Numbered from the stretch's first letter, positions 26,296-34,466 are shown. The stretch is 45,788 bases of DNA from Verrucomicrobiota bacterium (GCA_016871575.1 VHCW01000032.1:1-45788), one strand, 5' to 3'. Notes: generated by a model from the sequence alone, not told the origin. Numbers and translations: made by a program.

Positions 26296-27756
26296 ATGGC
26301 AAAGATTCTGATTGCAGAAGACGACCCCAGCATGTTGGCGGTGCTCGTGGAAGCGCTCAAGGAGTTGAACCACGAAATCATCACCGCCAACAACGCGGAC
26401 CGCGCCTTTGACCTTGTCCAAAGCCAGGACCCCGACCTTGTCCTGACCGATATTGAAATGCCCGAAGGCCAGCCCAAGGGACTCGAATTGCTCCGGTCCG
26501 TCAAGGAGCGCGACCGCGCCATCCCGGTCGTCGTTCTCACCGGTTACGCGACCAAGGAGCGCGCCATCACGGCATTGCGCGCGGGGGCGCAGGATTTCAT
26601 CGAGAAACCGTTTCACATTGACGAACTGCTCAAACGCGTCGAGAACGCCATCCTCCAGAGCCGGGCGGAGCGGTTGGCCCGCGAGAACACCGCGTTGAAA
26701 ATCAATCTCCGCGACAAATTCCGCTTCGACAACATCGTCGGCGACAGCCCCCGAATGGAAGCAGTCTATCGCATGATGGAGCGCGTCGCCAAGACCGATG
26801 TCACGGTGCTGATCCTCGGCGAGAGCGGCACCGGCAAGGAACTCGTGGCCAAGGCGCTGCACTACAACAGCCGGCGCGCCGCCATGCCGTTTGTTGCCGT
26901 CAATTGCGCTGCGCTGCCGGAGCACCTGCTGGAGAGCGAATTGTTCGGGCACCGTAAAGGCGCTTTCACCGGCGCGGCCTTCGACAAGGTCGGTCTCTTC
27001 CAGCACGCCGATGGCGGCACGATCTTTCTCGACGAAATCGCCTCGATGGCGCTTGGCCTCCAAAGCAAACTCCTGCGGTTCCTCCAGGACCACGAGCTGC
27101 GGCGGGTGGGCGACACCGACACGATCAAGGTGGACGTGCGGATCATCGCCGCCACCAACGAGCCGCTCCAAAAGAAGCTCGAAGACAAAACCTTCCGGGA
27201 AGACCTTTTCTACCGCATCAGCGTGATCCCCATCGAACTGCCGCCATTGCGCGAGCGCACCAGCGACGTTCCGTTGTTGGCGCAGTATTTTCTCCAGACC
27301 ATCGCCCAGCGCAGCGGCACGCCGCCGCCGGCGATTTCCGACGAGGTCATGGCGGTTCTGCACGCTTACCGTTGGCCCGGTAATGTGCGCGAACTCCAGA
27401 ACGCCATGGAACGCGCCTCCGCGTTGTGCAACGACGGCATCATCGCGCTTTATGATCTTCCGGAACGAATTCTTCGTGGCGTGGGCAAGGAAGTGCCTCC
27501 ACCCGCTCCCGCGCCCTCCCTGGCGCGACTGGATGCCGCATTGGTTGAACAAGCGGCGGCGGCGGCGCACGGAACACCCGGCTTGTCGGCTCAATCGTTG
27601 AAAGACTTCATTCATCAACAGGAAGTGCGATTCATCCAACAAGCCATTGCTGCTTGTGGCGGCGACAAGGAAAAAGCCGCTGCCTCGCTCGACGTCAGCA
27701 TGGCCACGCTCTATCGCAAACTCGCTCCGCCGTCAGTCGAAGACGCAGCCAGTTAG
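26296..27756 (+). CDS. sigma-54-dependent response regulator (PilR/NtrC type)
   Basis: A 486-residue transcription activator. The N-terminal receiver has the phosphoacceptor D52 in LTDIEMP and a conserved Lys near residue 104 (FIEKPF). The AAA+ domain has Walker A GESGTGKE (about 175), the sigma-54 contact loop GAFTGA (about 223), Walker B GGTIFLDEIA (about 240) and RWPGNVRELQNA. The C-terminal Fis-type helix-turn-helix (EKAAASLDVSMATLYRKL) binds enhancer DNA. The ATG at 26296 is right before the receiver; the frame upstream overlaps pilC and is not protein-like. No partner kinase gene is adjacent. Its position downstream of a sigma-54 promoter suggests it controls its own operon. Confidence 0.92.
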   Translation: MAKILIAEDDPSMLAVLVEALKELNHEIITANNADRAFDLVQSQDPDLVLTDIEMPEGQPKGLELLRSVKERDRAIPVVVLTGYATKERAITALRAGAQDFIEKPFHIDELLKRVENAILQSRAERLARENTALKINLRDKFRFDNIVGDSPRMEAVYRMMERVAKTDVTVLILGESGTGKELVAKALHYNSRRAAMPFVAVNCAALPEHLLESELFGHRKGAFTGAAFDKVGLFQHADGGTIFLDEIASMALGLQSKLLRFLQDHELRRVGDTDTIKVDVRIIAATNEPLQKKLEDKTFREDLFYRISVIPIELPPLRERTSDVPLLAQYFLQTIAQRSGTPPPAISDEVMAVLHAYRWPGNVRELQNAMERASALCNDGIIALYDLPERILRGVGKEVPPPAPAPSLARLDAALVEQAAAAAHGTPGLSAQSLKDFIHQQEVRFIQQAIAACGGDKEKAAASLDVSMATLYRKLAPPSVEDAAS

Positions 27757-27761
27757 CCCTT

Positions 27762-27831
27762 CGTCACACTTGAATGGAATCGCGCGTTTGCCGTCCCGCA
27801 CGCCGTCCCGCGCCGTTTCGGGACGGAGCGC
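27762..27831. repeat. half-copy of a MITE-like element between convergent genes
   Basis: This stretch aligns without gaps to 45158-45227, about 55 of 70 bases identical by hand count, which is the left part of the MITE-like element there. It holds a perfect 8-bp hairpin CCGTCCCG (27803-27810) / CGGGACGG (27819-27826). Like the other copy it fills the gap between two convergent stop codons (pilR and thuA), where a hairpin could serve both genes as a terminator. Confidence 0.65.
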
Positions 27832-28562
27832 TACTTCCCTGGTTGTACCGAGCCGGTGGCGGCCCACTCGGCGCCGCGCTCGATGAGTTTCCGAACTTCC
27901 GGCGTGGAGAGTGATTTCACGTCGTGGCCGAAGGTGTGGTGGAACACACGGCCCTTGCCGTAGTTCAACGTAAACACCATCGGCTCGGTCTTGTTGCTCC
28001 AGTCGGAATCAGCGGTGGCCAGCACACGAATCGGCGCATCGCCTTGGAGTTTGGCGTACAGTTCATCATCCTGTTCGAAATCCTTCAAGCCTTTCATGAT
28101 CGGGTTGTTCTTCTCCTTGATGTTGACCTTGAAGACGCTGCGCGGGCCGTGGCCGGACGTTTTCATCACCCAGCAGCGACCGCACAGTTTCTTGAACTCC
28201 TCCCACTCCTTGAACGACGCGCTGGCAAGATGGGCGACAACGAATCCCTTGCCGCCCTTGACGGCGTTCAGCAGGTTGGCTTTGCCCGCGTCGGAGGCCG
28301 TCGGCGTCGTGGCGTTGTACAGGTGAAGATAAATCACGTCGCATTTCTTCAGCGCGTCGGCGTCATCGAGTGCCTTGGCGCCCTCGACAACCGTGACAGC
28401 GAATTTGCCCGACGATTCCAAAATCTTTTTCGTCTCCGGTGCAGTCTCCCTCCAGTTGTGGGATTTCACGTCGTCGCCGGTGATGAGCAGGACGTTGATC
28501 TTGGCGGCGTGGACAGAGGTGATGATCGCGAAGCTGGCGATGGCAATGAGTAAACGGCGCAT
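27831..28562 (-). CDS. secreted ThuA-like domain protein
   Basis: A 243-residue exported protein with a signal peptide (residues 1-19, cleavage at VHA-A) followed by a ThuA domain, a flavodoxin/amidotransferase-like fold found with carbohydrate metabolism genes. INVLLITGDDVKSHNWRET, a GKGFVVAHLAS turn, and the late GKGRVFHHTFGHD are the family marks. The exact reaction is not established for the family; sugar binding or modification is assumed. Such secreted ThuA proteins are frequent in Planctomycetes and Verrucomicrobia, one of the hints to the organism. GGAA lies seven bases before the ATG. Monocistronic, convergent with pilR. Confidence 0.85.
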   Translation of the reverse strand: MRRLLIAIASFAIITSVHAAKINVLLITGDDVKSHNWRETAPETKKILESSGKFAVTVVEGAKALDDADALKKCDVIYLHLYNATTPTASDAGKANLLNAVKGGKGFVVAHLASASFKEWEEFKKLCGRCWVMKTSGHGPRSVFKVNIKEKNNPIMKGLKDFEQDDELYAKLQGDAPIRVLATADSDWSNKTEPMVFTLNYGKGRVFHHTFGHDVKSLSTPEVRKLIERGAEWAATGSVQPGK

Positions 28563-28587
28563 ACAATGTTCCTTTCGTTGTCCTGAG

Positions 28588-28615
28588 ATGTAACGGCATT
28601 ATGCGCTTCGGTCAA
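28588..28615 (-). promoter_or_regulatory. possible promoter of the thuA-like gene
   Basis: On the minus strand TTGACC (28615-28610), a 16-base spacer and TTACAT (28593-28588). The -10 is weak. The leader would include GGAA before the ATG at 28562. Confidence 0.35.
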
Positions 28616-28709
28616 GACCCGACTTGGAGAAAGCCCGTACCGTCCTCGACAAGTGACGGTCCGCTTTGGTAAACAAGACACCGAACGAAAACCGACACGC
28701 GGATTGTGT

Positions 28710-29381
28710 ATGGCAACCGATCATCCTCCATTCGAGTCACTCGATGACATGGCAGCGGCAACCGCCTGCGCGCTGAGCGAGGCGGCCAGTCACGCGGCGT
28801 TTGCCGTGTTTTCCGACAAGCAATTCCGACGGCTGGCGAAGTTCGATGCCATTTCGCAAGGCGAACAGGATCGCATTTTCAACGAACTCGTCGTGGCATG
28901 GCTGGTCCTGATTCGGCTGACGCTGGAGGCGCCGGATTTGCGGGTGGATGACGATATCAGGGACTATCTGCGGTTGTTGCAGCCCAAGATTGCGGCGGCA
29001 TATCTGGAGAGCCTTGCCAAACTCGGAGTAGCCCCCGAACATTGTGGCGAGTGGGAAACGCTGCTTGGCCTCCGCTATGACGAATACGCGCAGGATCGTC
29101 GCAAAGCCCGCGCCGCGGCAATGCAATTGGAGTCGGCAGAGAAAGAACTCACGCTGGCCGACCTCAGCCGGCTGCAAGTGTTTGTTCCTGTCCATGCGGT
29201 GGCCATCGGTTGTCATCATCACATTTGTCGGGGCGAGACCGGTGGGCGGGACGAATTGTTCAAGGCGGTGTTGCGGCCGCTGGCCCGGTTTTATGTGGAT
29301 TTGCGTTTGCGTTTTGAAGGAGTCAATCCCGGCCCTCTTGCGCGGATGCGCGCGAAACTCCGTCGTTTGCTGCGCGGATGA
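28710..29381 (+). CDS. hypothetical protein, mostly helical
   Basis: A 223-residue protein that I do not recognise. It is predicted to be soluble, mostly alpha-helical and acidic, without signal peptide or membrane segment. Features are an Ala-rich N-terminus, a helical repeat-like middle (DDIRDYLRLLQPKIAAAYLESLAKLG), a short His cluster (GCHHHICRG, about residue 168) that could bind a metal, and a basic C-terminal helix (RMRAKLRRLLRG). The ATG at 28710 is the first good start after the divergent thuA-like gene; the frame is open a little further upstream to 28653. It precedes the toxin-antitoxin pair by 91 bases and probably does not share its promoter. Confidence 0.6.
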   Translation: MATDHPPFESLDDMAAATACALSEAASHAAFAVFSDKQFRRLAKFDAISQGEQDRIFNELVVAWLVLIRLTLEAPDLRVDDDIRDYLRLLQPKIAAAYLESLAKLGVAPEHCGEWETLLGLRYDEYAQDRRKARAAAMQLESAEKELTLADLSRLQVFVPVHAVAIGCHHHICRGETGGRDELFKAVLRPLARFYVDLRLRFEGVNPGPLARMRAKLRRLLRG

Positions 29382-29437
29382 TCAGCTTCATTCCATGCCT
29401 GTTCAACGGGATTGGCATTTGCCTGTCCATTGCCAGC

Positions 29438-29469
29438 TTGACTCTTTCCTTGGTAAGGCTATTCTTACC
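29438..29469 (+). promoter_or_regulatory. promoter with overlapping operator of the toxin-antitoxin operon
   Basis: TTGACT (29438-29443), a 16-base spacer and TATTCT (29460-29465). A perfect inverted repeat GGTAAG (29452-29457) / CTTACC (29464-29469) brackets the -10 box, exactly where the antitoxin would repress. The transcript would start at about 29472-29473, the first base of the ATG, so the mRNA is predicted to be leaderless. Confidence 0.6.
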
Positions 29470-29472
29470 CGC

Positions 29473-29730
29473 ATGATTGCCAAGGTTTCAGTCAAAGGTC
29501 AGATGGTCATCCCGGAGGCCGTGCGCGAGCAGGCTCGCATCCGCCCCGGAGACGAAGTGGACATCGGCTATGCCAACGGTCTCGTTGTGCTACGGAAACG
29601 CCGCCCGTTGACCGCTTCCCGTGTTCGTTCCCTATTGCTGGCCGGTAACGAGCTTCCCGATCTGACGAGCAAGGACGAGGAAACCGTTGCCGCCGCCATT
29701 CGACGTGTCCGAACCCGGACCCAACCGTGA
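29473..29730 (+). CDS. AbrB/MazE-type antitoxin
   Basis: An 85-residue DNA-binding antitoxin of the SpoVT/AbrB swapped-hairpin family: KVSVKGQMVIPEAVREQARIRPGDEV covers residues 4-29 and is the complete beta-hairpin domain. The C-terminal half (about 50-85) is acidic and helical, fit to wrap the PIN toxin. The start at 29473 has no ribosome binding site but coincides with the predicted transcript start. Its stop overlaps the toxin start (GTGA), giving coupled translation. It probably represses its own operon through the palindrome over the -10 box. Confidence 0.88.
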   Translation: MIAKVSVKGQMVIPEAVREQARIRPGDEVDIGYANGLVVLRKRRPLTASRVRSLLLAGNELPDLTSKDEETVAAAIRRVRTRTQP

Positions 29731-30140
29731 GGGTTGTCCTCGACACCAACGTCGTTGCCAGCGCCACTTTCTGGCGAGGTGCGCCGTTTGATTGCCTTGC
29801 TGCGTGGGCACAGGGGCGATTTGAGGTGGTTGTCAGTCCCGCCTTGCTCGCCGAGTATCACGAAATCATTGAGGAACTCAGTCGCGAGTATCCCAACCGT
29901 CCAAACGCACCTTGGACTGAAGCACTCACGGATTCTGCTGTCTTGGTGTTTCCAGTCGAACGCGCCGCCGGTGCGACGCCAGACCCAAAAGACGAAATGA
30001 TTCTCGAATGCGCACTGACTGCCGAAGCCGACGTGATCGTTAGCGGCGACAAGAAGCACCTGCTTCCGCTCCGGCGATTTCAAGGCATTCCAGTCCTTAG
30101 CCCATCGGATTTCTTACGTTCACTGCCGGCTGCTGCCTGA
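29727..30140 (+). CDS. PIN-domain toxin (putative ribonuclease)
   Basis: A 137-residue PIN-domain protein of the COG1569-like toxin group, usually an Mg2+-dependent RNase held by its antitoxin. The acidic active-site residues are all visible: D6 (VVLDTNV), E43 (LLAEYHE), D86 or D89 (DPKDE) and D108 (VSGDKKHL). It starts with GTG overlapping the antitoxin stop by four bases, which sets the toxin level by coupling. No frame break is present, so the pair looks functional. A hairpin follows at 30155. Confidence 0.9.
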   Translation: MRVVLDTNVVASATFWRGAPFDCLAAWAQGRFEVVVSPALLAEYHEIIEELSREYPNRPNAPWTEALTDSAVLVFPVERAAGATPDPKDEMILECALTAEADVIVSGDKKHLLPLRRFQGIPVLSPSDFLRSLPAAA

Positions 30141-30154
30141 TCGGAGTTCCTTAA

Positions 30155-30175
30155 GCTGTTTCAAAATGGAACAGC
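30155..30175 (+). terminator. weak hairpin after the toxin gene
   Basis: GCTGTTTC / GGAACAGC with a five-base AAAAT loop and one G-T pair lies 14 bases after the toxin stop. There is no T-run, so it is at best a rho-assisted terminator or mRNA-end stabiliser. Confidence 0.35.
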
Positions 30176-30305
30176 CGCATCGCAATCCGATAGCATGGCC
30201 GGTGGCATCCCAACCTCGATGCCTTGGCTGATAATCCTCCTTCCACAACGATCTTCCGTCAGTTTCCCAAAATTAAATTCCCCTTCCGTGATTTTCAGAC
30301 CGCGC

Positions 30306-30334
30306 TTGCACTTGGCGTATGAAAAGGGCATATT
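30306..30334 (+). promoter_or_regulatory. predicted promoter of tRNA-Thr
   Basis: TTGCAC (30306-30311), a 17-base spacer and CATATT (30329-30334). Transcription would begin about ten bases before the tRNA. Confidence 0.45.
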
Positions 30335-30350
30335 CCGCGCACTATTGAGC

Positions 30351-30423
30351 GCCGGCGTAGCTCAATCGGCAGAGCATCTGATTTGTAATCAGAAGGTTGT
30401 CGGTTCAAGTCCGACCGTCGGCT
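30351..30423 (+). tRNA. tRNA-Thr (anticodon TGT)
   Basis: A 73-base cloverleaf: acceptor stem GCCGGCG paired with CGTCGGC (one G-U pair), D-arm GCTC/GAGC, anticodon stem TCTGA/TCAGA with loop TTTGTAA giving anticodon TGT (threonine), variable loop of five, and T-arm GTCGG-TTCAAGT-CCGAC. The discriminator is T and the CCA end is not encoded. It lies between the toxin-antitoxin pair and the end of the glycan operon. Confidence 0.95.
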
Positions 30424-30436
30424 CCCGTTTTGTATC

Positions 30437-32404
30437 CTACCGTCCCAGCGGCGCATGGATGATTCCGCCAAGATCGGAATCGGCTGTTGTGAAGCGTACT
30501 TGCAGCCGGACCACATAGAGCGGAACAAGGAGGGGAGCGGAATCGGCGAGCACGGGAACTTTGTCCAGCAGTTCGATCCGGAATCGGGACGAAACTTGTT
30601 TCTCGTGAGGCGAAACGTAGTTGGGGATTTCGTCCGACGCCACCAGCCAGTACACCACGCCTTGCGGGGCGGTCCTCAACAGTTCGGACACGCGTTTGAC
30701 AAATACAGGCGCCGAATCCTTGCCCAAACTGCACAGCGTGTAATGTCCCACTCGCAGGCGGGTGGACTGGAGCAATGTGGTGGCGCGACGTCCGATCACA
30801 ATGGCGTTGGAAGGAATTTGCCGTTCAATTCGGGTGGCGGCATATCGCGCCGAGTGGCGGCGCGTCAACAGGTCGGGGCGCGCGCGAAGCCAGGCGGGAT
30901 TGAAGATCACGGCCGCATAAAACACCAATGCCGCGCACAGGTACCAGTGTCTCCACCGGATCCATCGCCGTCCGGCAAGGATGAGGATGAAGGCCGTCAG
31001 CACGGTGCACTGGATCAGGATCTGGTTGGGGATGAACCAGGATTGGCGCCCCATGGCGGCGTATCCGTAATTGCAGGCGAACAGCCAACCCGCGCCGATT
31101 CCCAGCGCGCCGATCATGAACCAGTGACGGAATCCCCCGCGCCATCCGAGCCGTGTCACCGCCACTGCAATCAGCAGTGCGATGCTGATCAACAGCACCG
31201 GCCAAGTCACCACCCACGCATACCCGTCCGGGAGGATGTAGGCGTTCGAGAAGAAATTCTTGAGACCGTCTTTTGGCAGATGGACCGGTCTCCAATAGAC
31301 CGCAAACAGAACAACAAGGGCGACGAGCGTCGCGCCTGCAAATACACGGGGCCGCGCATCAGCGCGGGGCAACAGCCGTCGGGCGTACACCAGCAGCAGC
31401 GGCGCGAAAAACAACAGCGGCACAAAATACCGGCATGGATTCCGTGGTTGCAGAGCCAAAATGCCGACATACACGAACAATCCCGCGCACATCATGATGC
31501 GCGGCGTGAGCAGGCGGCCGGTGCGCTGCCACAGGATCGCGAGATACCAGAGCGGCAAGATCATCGCCCAGAAAATGAACGGCCCCAGGTCCGCGGCGGT
31601 GTAGGCCCGCGGAAAAACGGCAAGCGCCTTGAGCATCTCCATCACGTTGAAGGTCAATATCCCTTCGACGTGCGGATAATCCATCGGGTTCAACCCCTCC
31701 AGGATGGCTTGATTCAGTTGCCATTTCACCCAGAGCTGGCCGGTGGCGTATAGCACGACGAACCCGGCAACGAAACAAACGGCGCGCCACAGTCTCCGTT
31801 TCGGACGCGTGAGGATTGCCGCGAAGAGGAACGGCACAAACACGATAGCGGTCATCTTGGCCAGTACCGCAAACGCAGCCGCGACTCCCGCCAGCGTGGC
31901 GCGCGCCAGCGAGGGTTTGCGCAGCAGCCACCAACCCGCCACAATTCCAGTGGCGAACAGCACGTCGGACGATCCCCACCGTTCATACGTCAGGCTCGCC
32001 GGGTTGCAGGAGGCAACCAGCGTCACGGCTCCCGCCAGCCACGGCGCGGTCGTGCGGCTGGCCATGTGGTAGATCAGCAGCCAGGCGATCACGGCGGCCA
32101 GCATGCTCGGCCAGCGCGCGGCCGCGATACGCAGACCGCAAATCTCGTAACTGATGGCGCTCAGCAGGTGCATGGCCGGCGCATAGGTCAACGTGCTGGG
32201 ATACCCCATCTCCGAATCCAGCCATTTCCCCGTCAGGAACATCAACCGTCCGCCGCCGGTGTATTCGCCTTCATCGGTGGAAAACGTGCCGTATCCCCAG
32301 ATGCCCCAATTGCCGGGATCGCACTCGATCCACGGGAACCGCAGGGCGCAGAGAACGACGGCCAACGCGATGCCGATCAACCAGCGTTGCCGGCGCGTGC
32401 TCAT
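30437..32404 (-). CDS. membrane glycosyltransferase, GT39/ArnT-like (GT-C fold)
   Basis: A 655-residue protein with about twelve membrane helices, of the GT-C superfamily that transfers sugars from lipid carriers on the periplasmic side. The first helix (about residues 6-23) is followed by the acidic catalytic loop TFSTDEGEYTGGG near residue 45, as in PMT and ArnT enzymes; a long soluble C-terminal part (about 560-655) follows the last helices. The ATG at 32404 overlaps the DegT aminotransferase stop by four bases (ATGA); the open frame upstream has no membrane character. It is the last gene of the minus-strand glycan operon and ends 13 bases from the tRNA gene. The substrate may be the amino sugar made by the preceding aminotransferase. 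Confidence 0.8.
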   Translation of the reverse strand: MSTRRQRWLIGIALAVVLCALRFPWIECDPGNWGIWGYGTFSTDEGEYTGGGRLMFLTGKWLDSEMGYPSTLTYAPAMHLLSAISYEICGLRIAAARWPSMLAAVIAWLLIYHMASRTTAPWLAGAVTLVASCNPASLTYERWGSSDVLFATGIVAGWWLLRKPSLARATLAGVAAAFAVLAKMTAIVFVPFLFAAILTRPKRRLWRAVCFVAGFVVLYATGQLWVKWQLNQAILEGLNPMDYPHVEGILTFNVMEMLKALAVFPRAYTAADLGPFIFWAMILPLWYLAILWQRTGRLLTPRIMMCAGLFVYVGILALQPRNPCRYFVPLLFFAPLLLVYARRLLPRADARPRVFAGATLVALVVLFAVYWRPVHLPKDGLKNFFSNAYILPDGYAWVVTWPVLLISIALLIAVAVTRLGWRGGFRHWFMIGALGIGAGWLFACNYGYAAMGRQSWFIPNQILIQCTVLTAFILILAGRRWIRWRHWYLCAALVFYAAVIFNPAWLRARPDLLTRRHSARYAATRIERQIPSNAIVIGRRATTLLQSTRLRVGHYTLCSLGKDSAPVFVKRVSELLRTAPQGVVYWLVASDEIPNYVSPHEKQVSSRFRIELLDKVPVLADSAPLLVPLYVVRLQVRFTTADSDLGGIIHAPLGR

Positions 32405-33474
32405 GGCAAACAGACGAGCGATTCGCAGATGGTTTGGATCTCGGCGCCGCTCAGTTCCGGCCACAACGGCAAGGAGAGAATCTCGCCGACCGCCTGCTCG
32501 GTGACGGGCAACGGGACGTCTTGGCGATACGCCGGTTGACGGTGGACCGGTTGCGGATAGTGCACGGCAGTCGCAATGCCGTCGCCCGCGAGCCGGTCGC
32601 GGAGCCGGTCGCGTTGCGGGTGGCGGATGACGTATTGGTGGTACACGCAGCTTCGATGGGGGAACGATGGCGGCGGCGTAAGGCCGGTGCCGCGCAACGC
32701 GGTCGTGTACGCGTTGGCAATGCTCCACCGGCGATCATTGTCGGCGGCCAAGTAACGGAGGCGCACGCGCAGAACGGCGGCCTGAAGTTCGTCCAGCCGG
32801 CTGTTCCAGCCGTGCTCGGCGCTGACGAATCGTTCCCGCCAGCCGTACTGGCGCAACGAACGAAGCCGTTCGGCCAGCGCAGCGTCCGCCGTCACGACAG
32901 CACCGGCGTCGCCGAGCGCGCCGAGGTTTTTGGTCGGATAAAAACTGAACGCGCCGAGTGTTCCCCACGCGCCGACGGCGTGTCCGTCGCATCGCGCGCC
33001 GTGCGCCTGGGCGCAGTCCTCGACAATGGGAATCCCGGCGGCGCAAATCTCCGGCAGCCGGGCGGCTTGGCCGTAGAGATGGACGGGGACGATGGCGCGC
33101 GTGCGGGGCGTGATCGCGCCCGTCAGTTGCGACGGGTCGAGCGTCAGATCGTCAGGACAGACATCCACAAACACGGGGCGCGCACCGGTTCCGACGATGG
33201 CGGTGACGGTGGCCGTGGCGGTGAGTGAGACGGTGATGACCTCGTCGCCGGGACCGATGTCCAACGCTTTGAGGGCGAGCCAGAGCGCCTCGGTGCCGTT
33301 GGCAACGGCAACGGCGTGGGGTGCCCCGACAAAATCCGCGAACTCTCGTTCCAACGCCTCGACTTCGGGACCGAGGATGTAACGACCGGAATCGAGGACG
33401 CGGGCGATGGCGGCGTCAATTTCCGCGCGGTGGGCGCGAACAAAGGCGCCGGGGTTGGCGGCGGGAATGTTCAC
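32401..33474 (-). CDS. DegT/DnrJ/EryC1-family sugar aminotransferase
   Basis: A 357-residue PLP enzyme that transaminates a nucleotide-linked keto-sugar. The PLP lysine is K182 in FYPTKNLGALGDAG, with the ring-stacking segment VEDCAQAHGA (about 151-160) and the phosphate-binding ANGTEAL near 59. The start is a GTG at 33474 that overlaps the epimerase stop (GTGA); a longer in-frame ATG at 33552 would put 26 residues of the neighbour's frame in front. Product is an amino sugar for the glycan assembled by the operon. It is translationally coupled to the genes on both sides. Confidence 0.9.
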   Translation of the reverse strand: MNIPAANPGAFVRAHRAEIDAAIARVLDSGRYILGPEVEALEREFADFVGAPHAVAVANGTEALWLALKALDIGPGDEVITVSLTATATVTAIVGTGARPVFVDVCPDDLTLDPSQLTGAITPRTRAIVPVHLYGQAARLPEICAAGIPIVEDCAQAHGARCDGHAVGAWGTLGAFSFYPTKNLGALGDAGAVVTADAALAERLRSLRQYGWRERFVSAEHGWNSRLDELQAAVLRVRLRYLAADNDRRWSIANAYTTALRGTGLTPPPSFPHRSCVYHQYVIRHPQRDRLRDRLAGDGIATAVHYPQPVHRQPAYRQDVPLPVTEQAVGEILSLPLWPELSGAEIQTICESLVCLP

Positions 33475-34466
33475 CAGTAGTGGGCATAGTTGGCGCGATA
33501 GTAGGCGAGGGTTTGCGACAGACCATCGCGCAGGGTGACGGTTGGTTGCCATCCGATGGTGCGTTGGATGCGGTTGAAATTGGCGTAGTAGTCGCCGACG
33601 TCAATGGCTTTGCGGTCGGGTGGAAACGGCACGAGCCGGAACGCGCCGTTGCCGTTCACCTCGATGAGCAATCGCGCAAGATTCTTCAGGGAGACGACTT
33701 CGTGGCTGCCGAGGTTGTAGGTCTGGCCTTCGGTTTTCGGCGAGAGCGCGGCCAGGAGGATGGCGTTCAGGGCGTCGTCCACGTAATTGAGGTCGCGGGC
33801 TTGGTTGCCGTCGCCATAGACTTCGATTTCGGCGCCCTCGATGACTTGCCGCAGCCAGAGACCGAGGAACGTCTGGCGCGCGTCGCGCACGCGCATTCGC
33901 GGGCCGTAGGTGTTGGTCAGCCGCAACGAGGTGGCGCGCAGCCCGTAGGTGCGATGGTACAGCGTGTGGTACCAACTGCCGGCGAGTTTGTGGATGCCGT
34001 TGACGTCCACGGGCGAGAGCGGATGATCTTCGTCCACGGGCAACCGGACAGGCCGTCCATACACCTGGCGGGTGCAGGTGTACACGATGCGGACGCCGGG
34101 GTTTTGTTTGCGGCAGGCTTCGAGCAGGAAAAGCTGGCTCCGGCAGTTGATTTCGAGGTCGGTGAACGGGTTCTCCATCGAATCGAGATGGCTGACCTGC
34201 CCCGCGAGATTGAAAATGAAGTGCTGGTCCTTGACGAGGTGGTTGATGCCGTGCTCGTCGCGCATGTCGCCGATGTTGATGTGGATGCGGTCTTCGTAGC
34301 CGGCAAGGTTGAAGAGGTTGCCGCCGTACTCGGGAATCAAGGAATCAAGCACCGTGACGCGGGCGTCGAGATCGGCAAGCCGGCGGGCGAGATTGCTGCC
34401 GATGAAACCGAGGCCGCCGGTGATGAGAACACGGGTGCCGGCAAATTGCGTGAACGGTTCAGACAT
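33471..34466 (-). CDS. NAD-dependent epimerase/dehydratase-like SDR
   Basis: A 331-residue extended SDR acting on a nucleotide sugar. The NAD-binding GGLGFIG is at residues 17-23. In place of the usual YxxxK catalytic pair it reads NGIHK, i.e. Asn where Tyr is expected, and the usual catalytic Ser/Thr region reads CTRQVYG. The same wording (NGI-K-AG-WYH) is, as far as I recall, shared by a subfamily, so it is probably not a mutation but a changed mechanism. TNTYGPRMR and NYVDDALNAI are otherwise typical. The ATG at 34466 follows AGGAG by seven bases; an ATG two codons earlier is too close. It overlaps the GT2 gene by eight bases. Confidence 0.82.
   Translation of the reverse strand: MSEPFTQFAGTRVLITGGLGFIGSNLARRLADLDARVTVLDSLIPEYGGNLFNLAGYEDRIHINIGDMRDEHGINHLVKDQHFIFNLAGQVSHLDSMENPFTDLEINCRSQLFLLEACRKQNPGVRIVYTCTRQVYGRPVRLPVDEDHPLSPVDVNGIHKLAGSWYHTLYHRTYGLRATSLRLTNTYGPRMRVRDARQTFLGLWLRQVIEGAEIEVYGDGNQARDLNYVDDALNAILLAALSPKTEGQTYNLGSHEVVSLKNLARLLIEVNGNGAFRLVPFPPDRKAIDVGDYYANFNRIQRTIGWQPTVTLRDGLSQTLAYYRANYAHYW

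Noticed and set aside
24237-26540. Long minus-strand open frame opposite the nucleotidase and pilC genes
   Set aside because: Shadow of two clear genes; low-complexity composition and no ribosome binding site or family resemblance.
30351-30423. tRNA-Thr as attachment site of an island
   Set aside because: No integrase gene next to it, and no direct repeat of the tRNA 3' end was seen in the window.
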